Below are positions 60,314 through 64,000 of a stretch of DNA of 64,000 nt, one piece after another. Source of the DNA: UBA1724 sp051884615 (GTDB lineage: Bacteria > Verrucomicrobiota > Lentisphaeria > Oligosphaerales > Oligosphaeraceae). Made by a program: the position numbers and the translations under genes. A model generated the notes under the pieces. It had not been told where the DNA came from. It ran no database searches and worked only from the letters and a program-made list of their open reading frames with translations. Every line of letters begins with the position of its first letter. Position 1 is the stretch's first letter. The stretch covers positions 70,863 to 134,862 of the forward strand of contig JBJEVT010000031.1 in NCBI GenBank assembly GCA_051884615.1, written 5' to 3'.

Positions 60314-61105
60314 ATGGAAGAAGAGAACGCCCCGAATCCCGTCCCGGAAAAGCCCGCCATCCTCCTGCTGGGCATGGGCACCGCCGGCTCCCGCGCCGCC
60401 TTCTACCTCTACCAGAGAGGCGCCCTGGACGCCCAGTCCATCCTGGCGGTGGATTCCGACGCCCCCCAGCTGGAGGCCCTGCGGACGCTGCAATGCCTCC
60501 AGGTGCCGCCCCCGCCCGCCCTGCCTGCCGGCGCCGCCGCCCAGAATGCCCGGGAGGCCCTGGAGCAGGGGCTTGCTCCCCGGCTGGAGGGATGCCAGAT
60601 GCTTTTGGTGGTGACCTGCCTTGGGGGCGCCACGGGGGATTTCTACACCCAGGCGGTTCTGCTGCTGGCCCGGCAGCGGGGCATCCCCGCCGTCACCATC
60701 GCCGCCTTGCCCCACGCCTTCGATTCCCGTGAACTCCAGGAGCAGGCCGCCCAGACCCTGGGGGTCCTCCAGGCACAGCATTTCGAGGTGCTCACCCTGA
60801 ATTGCGGACGGCTGGGACAGTTCTTCCCCGACGCACGCCGGGAAAACGCCTACGCCCAGGCGGTGCGCTGGATCGCCGAGACCGCCATCGGATTCGTGAC
60901 CCTCTTCACCCTGCCCAGGGTGGATGCGCCAGGCTCCCCCAATTCCCTGGACCACCCCAAGGGCATGGATTTTGACGAGATGCCCAGGGGCATCTTCGCC
61001 GGACTTCGACCCGCCATCTGGGAACAACAGAAAAACCTGGATGTGCCCACCTATCTGCGCCTCCATCTCTCCCTCCCCCTAAACAAGGACAACCAACGCT
61101 CATGA
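60314..61105 (+). CDS. Minimal divergent FtsZ-like GTPase-fold protein
   Basis: A 263-residue protein, much shorter than normal FtsZ (about 320-450). The tubulin/FtsZ motifs are traceable but altered: ILLLGMGTAGSRAAFYLYQR (T1 loop), LAVDSDAPQ (T3), LLVVTCLGGATGDF (T4, in place of GGGTGTG), IAALPHAFDSRE (T5/T6) and KGMDFDEMPRGIF (T7-like acidic loop). It ends about 40 residues after the T7 loop, so the C-terminal activation domain and tail peptide are missing. Whether it binds GTP or polymerises is open. Its neighbour is FtsA-like, and its stop overlaps the next gene by 4 bases. Confidence 0.75.
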   Translation: MEEENAPNPVPEKPAILLLGMGTAGSRAAFYLYQRGALDAQSILAVDSDAPQLEALRTLQCLQVPPPPALPAGAAAQNAREALEQGLAPRLEGCQMLLVVTCLGGATGDFYTQAVLLLARQRGIPAVTIAALPHAFDSRELQEQAAQTLGVLQAQHFEVLTLNCGRLGQFFPDARRENAYAQAVRWIAETAIGFVTLFTLPRVDAPGSPNSLDHPKGMDFDEMPRGIFAGLRPAIWEQQKNLDVPTYLRLHLSLPLNKDNQRS

Positions 61106-63033
61106 GCACGGCAGAATCTCTCGCATCTCTGGCCACCCTTTCCCGTCAATACGGCGCCGACCCGGACTATGTCTTCCTGGGCGGCGGCAACACCTCCTTC
61201 AAGACCGAGACGGAGCTCTTCATCAAACCCTCCGGCGTGGCTCTGGCCACCATCCAGCCCGAGCAGTTCCTGAAGATGGACCGCCAGGAGCTCCGAAAGG
61301 TCTTCGCCCTGGCTCCCCAGGTGCCCGCCGAGGCCCGGGAGGAGGTGGTGAAGAATCTCCAGCTGGCCGCCGTCCGTCCCCTGGGGGCGGGCCGCCCCTC
61401 CGTGGAGGCCCCCGTCCATGAGGTGATCCAGTATCCCTTTGTGGTCCACACCCATCCGGCTCTGGTCAATGGCCTGACCTGCGCCAGGAACGGCGCCCAG
61501 GCCGCCGCCACCCTCTTCCCCGACGCCCTCTGGATGGACTACTGCAATCCCGGCAGCACCCTGGCGTTCCTGGTGAAGGAGGCGCTGGACGCCGCCGCCG
61601 CCCGCCGGGGCGGGGAGCAGCCCAGGGTGCTCTTCCTCCAGAAGCACGGCGTCTTCATCGGCGGCAACACCGCCCGGGAGGTGGAGGAGACCTACGCCCA
61701 GGTGATGGAGACTCTGCGGAAGGCCTACGCCCAGGCCGGAGTCTCCCTGGAGGAACCCGCCTGCGAGGAGGTGGAGACCCAGGACCTGGAGGAGATCGCC
61801 CCGAAGCTGCGGGGATGGCTGGCCGCCCCCGGAGAACCCCTGCCTGTGGTGCACTGCGTGGGCCGCGCCGCCGCTTTCGCCGGCCCCCTCACCCCGGACC
61901 ATGTGGTCTACGCCAAGTCCTTCGCCTTCCGGGGCGAGGCGTCCCCGGAGGCGCTGGAGGCCTTCCGCAAGGAGCGGGGCTATCTGCCCAAGGTGGTGGA
62001 AATTCCCGGCAAGGCGCTCTTCACCGTGGGCGCCTCCCGCAATGACGCCCTCTCCACCGCCATCGCCCTGGGGAACGCCCGGAAGATCGAAGCCCTGACC
62101 CAGGCCTTCGGCGGCGTCTTCTATCTCACCGAAAAGGAGTATTCCTTCATCGAGAACTGGGAGGTGGAGTCCTACCGCCGCTCCGTGAACGCCGCCGGCA
62201 AGGCGAGCCGTCTCCAGAACCGGGTCTGCGTGGTGACGGGAGGAGCCCAGGGCTTCGGACTGGGCATCGCCCAGCATCTGGCCCAGGAGGGCGGCACCCT
62301 CGTCCTGGCGGACATGAACTACCAGGGCGCCCAGGCCGCCGCCGAGGAGCTGAACCGCGCCTACGGAAAGAACCGGGCGTTCGCCGTGGAGGTGAACGTG
62401 GCTGACGAAACCTCCGTCCAGGCCATGGTGACCTCCGTGGTCCGGGAGGTGGGCGGCATCGACCTCTTCGTGAACAACGCCGGCGTGGTGCGCTCCGGCT
62501 CCGTCATGGAACTCTCCCTGAAGGACTTCTCCTTCGTCACCAACATCAACTACCTGGGCTACTTCCTCTGCTGCAAGCACGCCGCCCGGGTGATGTCCCG
62601 CCAGATGACCCGTCCCGACAGCCCCTGGACCGACATTGTCCAGGTGAATTCCAAGAGCGGTCTGGAGGGCTCCAACCGGAATGGAGCCTACGCCGGCTCC
62701 AAGTTCGGCGGCATTGGCCTCACCCAGTCCTTCGCCAAGGAGCTGGTGACCAGCCACATCAAGGTGAACTCCGTCTGCCCCGGCAACTATCTGGACGGCC
62801 CCCTCTGGAGCGACCCGGTGAAGGGGCTCTTCGTCCAGTATCTCCAGGCGGGCAAGGTGCCCGGCGCCACCTCCGTGGAGGATGTCCGGGAGTTCTACAT
62901 GGCCAAGGTGCCCATGCACCGCGGCTGCCTTCCCGAGGATGTGGGCCGCGCCATCGTCTACTGTGTGGAACAGCAGTACGAGACGGGTCAGGCCATCCCG
63001 GTGACGGGAGGCCAGAACATGCTTCACGCCTAA
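61102..63033 (+). CDS. Bifunctional deoxysugar-phosphate aldolase / short-chain dehydrogenase
   Basis: A 643-residue fusion. Residues 1-370 are a class II aldolase domain: FLGGGNTSFKTETELFIKPSG, then FVVHTHPALVNGLTC with zinc His residues, and VLFLQKHGVFIGG. Residues 370-643 are an SDR oxidoreductase: VCVVTGGAQGFGLGIAQHLA, VNNAGVVRSG, NSKSG and YAGSKFGG (catalytic Tyr/Lys), VNSVCPGN. The arrangement matches bifunctional rhamnulose-1-phosphate aldolase/lactaldehyde dehydrogenase enzymes that cleave L-rhamnulose-1-P or L-fuculose-1-P and oxidise the lactaldehyde. It serves the rhamnosidase/fucosidase genes functionally. Overlaps the FtsZ-like gene by 4 bases. Confidence 0.92.
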   Translation: MSTAESLASLATLSRQYGADPDYVFLGGGNTSFKTETELFIKPSGVALATIQPEQFLKMDRQELRKVFALAPQVPAEAREEVVKNLQLAAVRPLGAGRPSVEAPVHEVIQYPFVVHTHPALVNGLTCARNGAQAAATLFPDALWMDYCNPGSTLAFLVKEALDAAAARRGGEQPRVLFLQKHGVFIGGNTAREVEETYAQVMETLRKAYAQAGVSLEEPACEEVETQDLEEIAPKLRGWLAAPGEPLPVVHCVGRAAAFAGPLTPDHVVYAKSFAFRGEASPEALEAFRKERGYLPKVVEIPGKALFTVGASRNDALSTAIALGNARKIEALTQAFGGVFYLTEKEYSFIENWEVESYRRSVNAAGKASRLQNRVCVVTGGAQGFGLGIAQHLAQEGGTLVLADMNYQGAQAAAEELNRAYGKNRAFAVEVNVADETSVQAMVTSVVREVGGIDLFVNNAGVVRSGSVMELSLKDFSFVTNINYLGYFLCCKHAARVMSRQMTRPDSPWTDIVQVNSKSGLEGSNRNGAYAGSKFGGIGLTQSFAKELVTSHIKVNSVCPGNYLDGPLWSDPVKGLFVQYLQAGKVPGATSVEDVREFYMAKVPMHRGCLPEDVGRAIVYCVEQQYETGQAIPVTGGQNMLHA

Positions 63034-63056
63034 TCTCCCCGCTTCCTTGAACGCCC

Positions 63057-63812
63057 ATGTCCCGCCCGCTCCCCCCCCAGACGAATCCTTCCCAGGAATC
63101 CTCTCCCAAAGAGACGCTGTCCCCCAAGGAACGCCGTCTCCAGAGAATCCTGGACCAGATGAAGCACTGGGGGGATGACTTCCACCGCACCAAGGGGGAG
63201 GAGTGGGCGAACTTCGGCACGCATTTCGCCGGGGCAATCTTCAGCATCTTCGCCCTCACCTTCATGTGCGTGAAGACCGGAGAGATGGGAGATTCCCGGC
63301 GCATCGTCTCCGCTGCCATCTACGGCACCACGCTCCTGGTCCTCTATTCCGCCTCGGCCCTCTATCACCTGACGGCCCGCTGGCGGGTCAAGGGAGTCCT
63401 GCAGACCTTCGACCACGTCTCCATCTATCTCCTCATCGCCGGCAGCTACACCCCCTTCGCCCTGGTCAGCCTCAAGGAGGGAAGCCTGGGCATCTGGGTG
63501 CTGGTGGCGACCTGGGTCCTGGCGGCCATGGGAATCCTGGCGGAAACCGTGGTGAGACCCCGCAGGGAGTGGCTCACCCTCCTCATCACCCTGGCCATGG
63601 GATGGGAGGCGCTCCTCTTCTTCAAACCTCTCCTGAAAGTCCTGGATATTCCCGGACTGGTGATGCTCCTGGTGGGAGGCGCTCTCTATACTCTGGGAGT
63701 GCCCTTCTATGCCATGGACAGGACTCCCTATATGCACACGATCTGGCACGCCTTCGTCCTGGCAGCCTCCGTCTGCCACTGGGTGGCCATCCAATTCAGC
63801 GTCTTCGCCTGA
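63057..63812 (+). CDS. Hemolysin III (TrhA/YqfA) family membrane protein
   Basis: A 251-residue protein with a charged N-tail (residues 1-55), then seven membrane helices of the hemolysin III / PAQR family: LYSASALYHLT, VLQTFDHVSIYLLIAGSYTP and HTIWHAFVLAASVCHWVAI carry the conserved His and Asp residues. Members are annotated as membrane homeostasis proteins with little hemolysin evidence. It follows the aldolase gene by 23 bases. Confidence 0.92.
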   Translation: MSRPLPPQTNPSQESSPKETLSPKERRLQRILDQMKHWGDDFHRTKGEEWANFGTHFAGAIFSIFALTFMCVKTGEMGDSRRIVSAAIYGTTLLVLYSASALYHLTARWRVKGVLQTFDHVSIYLLIAGSYTPFALVSLKEGSLGIWVLVATWVLAAMGILAETVVRPRREWLTLLITLAMGWEALLFFKPLLKVLDIPGLVMLLVGGALYTLGVPFYAMDRTPYMHTIWHAFVLAASVCHWVAIQFSVFA

Positions 63813-63820
63813 CCCTGGAG

Positions 63821-63954
63821 ACGCTGCCGCTTTACACAAAGAGCACGGAAACCCCGCAATGCGTGCCCTCCGGGAGATCCCCCGGGGGGCTTTTTTCTCC
63901 CCCAGGAGAATCAAAGGGCTAGATGCTCTAGATGTTCTAGATGTTCTAGAGGGG
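63821..63954. repeat. Composite intergenic repeat copy 3 with built-in terminator
   Basis: Module A at 63821-63850 (GACGCTGCCGCTTTACACAA shape, then GAGCACGGAA); module B at 63900-63954: the 20-bp block identical to the reverse complement of 2037-2056, then 9-bp units CTAGATGCT, CTAGATGTT, CTAGATGTT, CTAGAGGGG. Between the modules lies a hairpin GCCCTCCGGG / CCCGGGGGGC (63865-63874 and 63881-63890, one G-U) with a T6 run. The sequence ends at the right edge in a poly-G stretch with no gene. Confidence 0.8.
63865..63896 (+). terminator. Hairpin terminator of the hemolysin III gene
   Basis: 10-bp stem with one G-U pair, a 6-base loop and T6 (63891-63896), lying inside the repeat element 52 bases after the stop of the gene. 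Confidence 0.85.
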
Positions 63955-64000
63955 CAGTAGGTTGTATTCCAAGGACGGGGGGGGCCGTTCTGGCTGCCCG

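Overview
The window is a GC-rich, densely packed chromosomal segment from a Gram-negative bacterium. Evidence for a Gram-negative envelope includes an LolC/E-type permease with LolD, a complete TolC/RND/adaptor efflux operon, a glycosyltransferase fused to an LPS-kinase-like domain, an O-antigen-ligase-like membrane protein and several exported or lipoproteins. The mix of many unusual glycoside hydrolases, CBM9-like proteins, a short indolepyruvate oxidoreductase alpha subunit, a divergent FtsA/FtsZ-like pair and many start codons preceded by pyrimidine-rich leaders instead of Shine-Dalgarno sequences suggests a member of the PVC group, most like Lentisphaerota/Victivallales. That placement is inference; no rRNA is present to test it.

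Layout. 1-6.3 kb: a CBM9-bearing glycoside hydrolase (5' end cut off by the window), a large GH106-like hydrolase, and nagB. 6.3-8.65 kb: an AT-rich restriction-modification island flanked by 46/47-bp direct repeats that duplicate part of the nagB terminator. 8.65-26.2 kb: a long minus-strand block holding xseB/xseA, an exported protein, a YejB-like permease, a membrane protein, TrmO, a small phosphatase, a sugar epimerase, IorB/IorA, RecR, DnaX, the SRP RNA (not a protein gene, read from its structure), glycogen branching enzyme, glycogen synthase, a stand-alone CBM48 protein and a secreted protein. 26.5-34.6 kb: plus-strand alkaline phosphatase, YibE/F-like protein, lipoprotein-release ABC pair, YeiH-family transporter and a GH95 hydrolase. 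34.6-37.4 kb: an HTH regulator, a CBM9-like lipoprotein, tRNA-Tyr and an unrecognised protein. 37.6-44.8 kb: a TetR-regulated RND efflux operon. 44.9-50.9 kb: the GT/kinase fusion, tRNA-Gly, an oxidoreductase, a YraN nuclease, a NYN-LOTUS protein and an M15-like protein. 51-55.3 kb: a 35-residue basic protein, pyruvate phosphate dikinase and a sirtuin. 55.4-64 kb: aldo/keto reductase, tRNA-Ser and tRNA-Glu, MutY, a ligase-like membrane protein, FtsA-like and FtsZ-like proteins, a deoxysugar-phosphate aldolase/dehydrogenase and a hemolysin-III protein.

How the genes fit together. Sugar scavenging is a clear theme: rhamnosidase-like and fucosidase-family hydrolases, amino-sugar deaminase, a deoxyhexulose-phosphate aldolase fused to an aldehyde dehydrogenase, glycogen storage enzymes and PPDK. 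Strong promoters of the form TTGCAA-N16-TAYNTT drive the tRNA genes and the 35-residue gene. A composite intergenic repeat (an ACAC-GGA-GGACAC module plus a 9-bp periodic CTAGATGNN module) recurs at about 1.7-2.1, 20.3-20.6 and 63.8-63.95 kb. The most unusual features are the minimal FtsZ-like protein next to an FtsA-like protein, the terminator-duplicating restriction-modification insertion, and the composite repeat.
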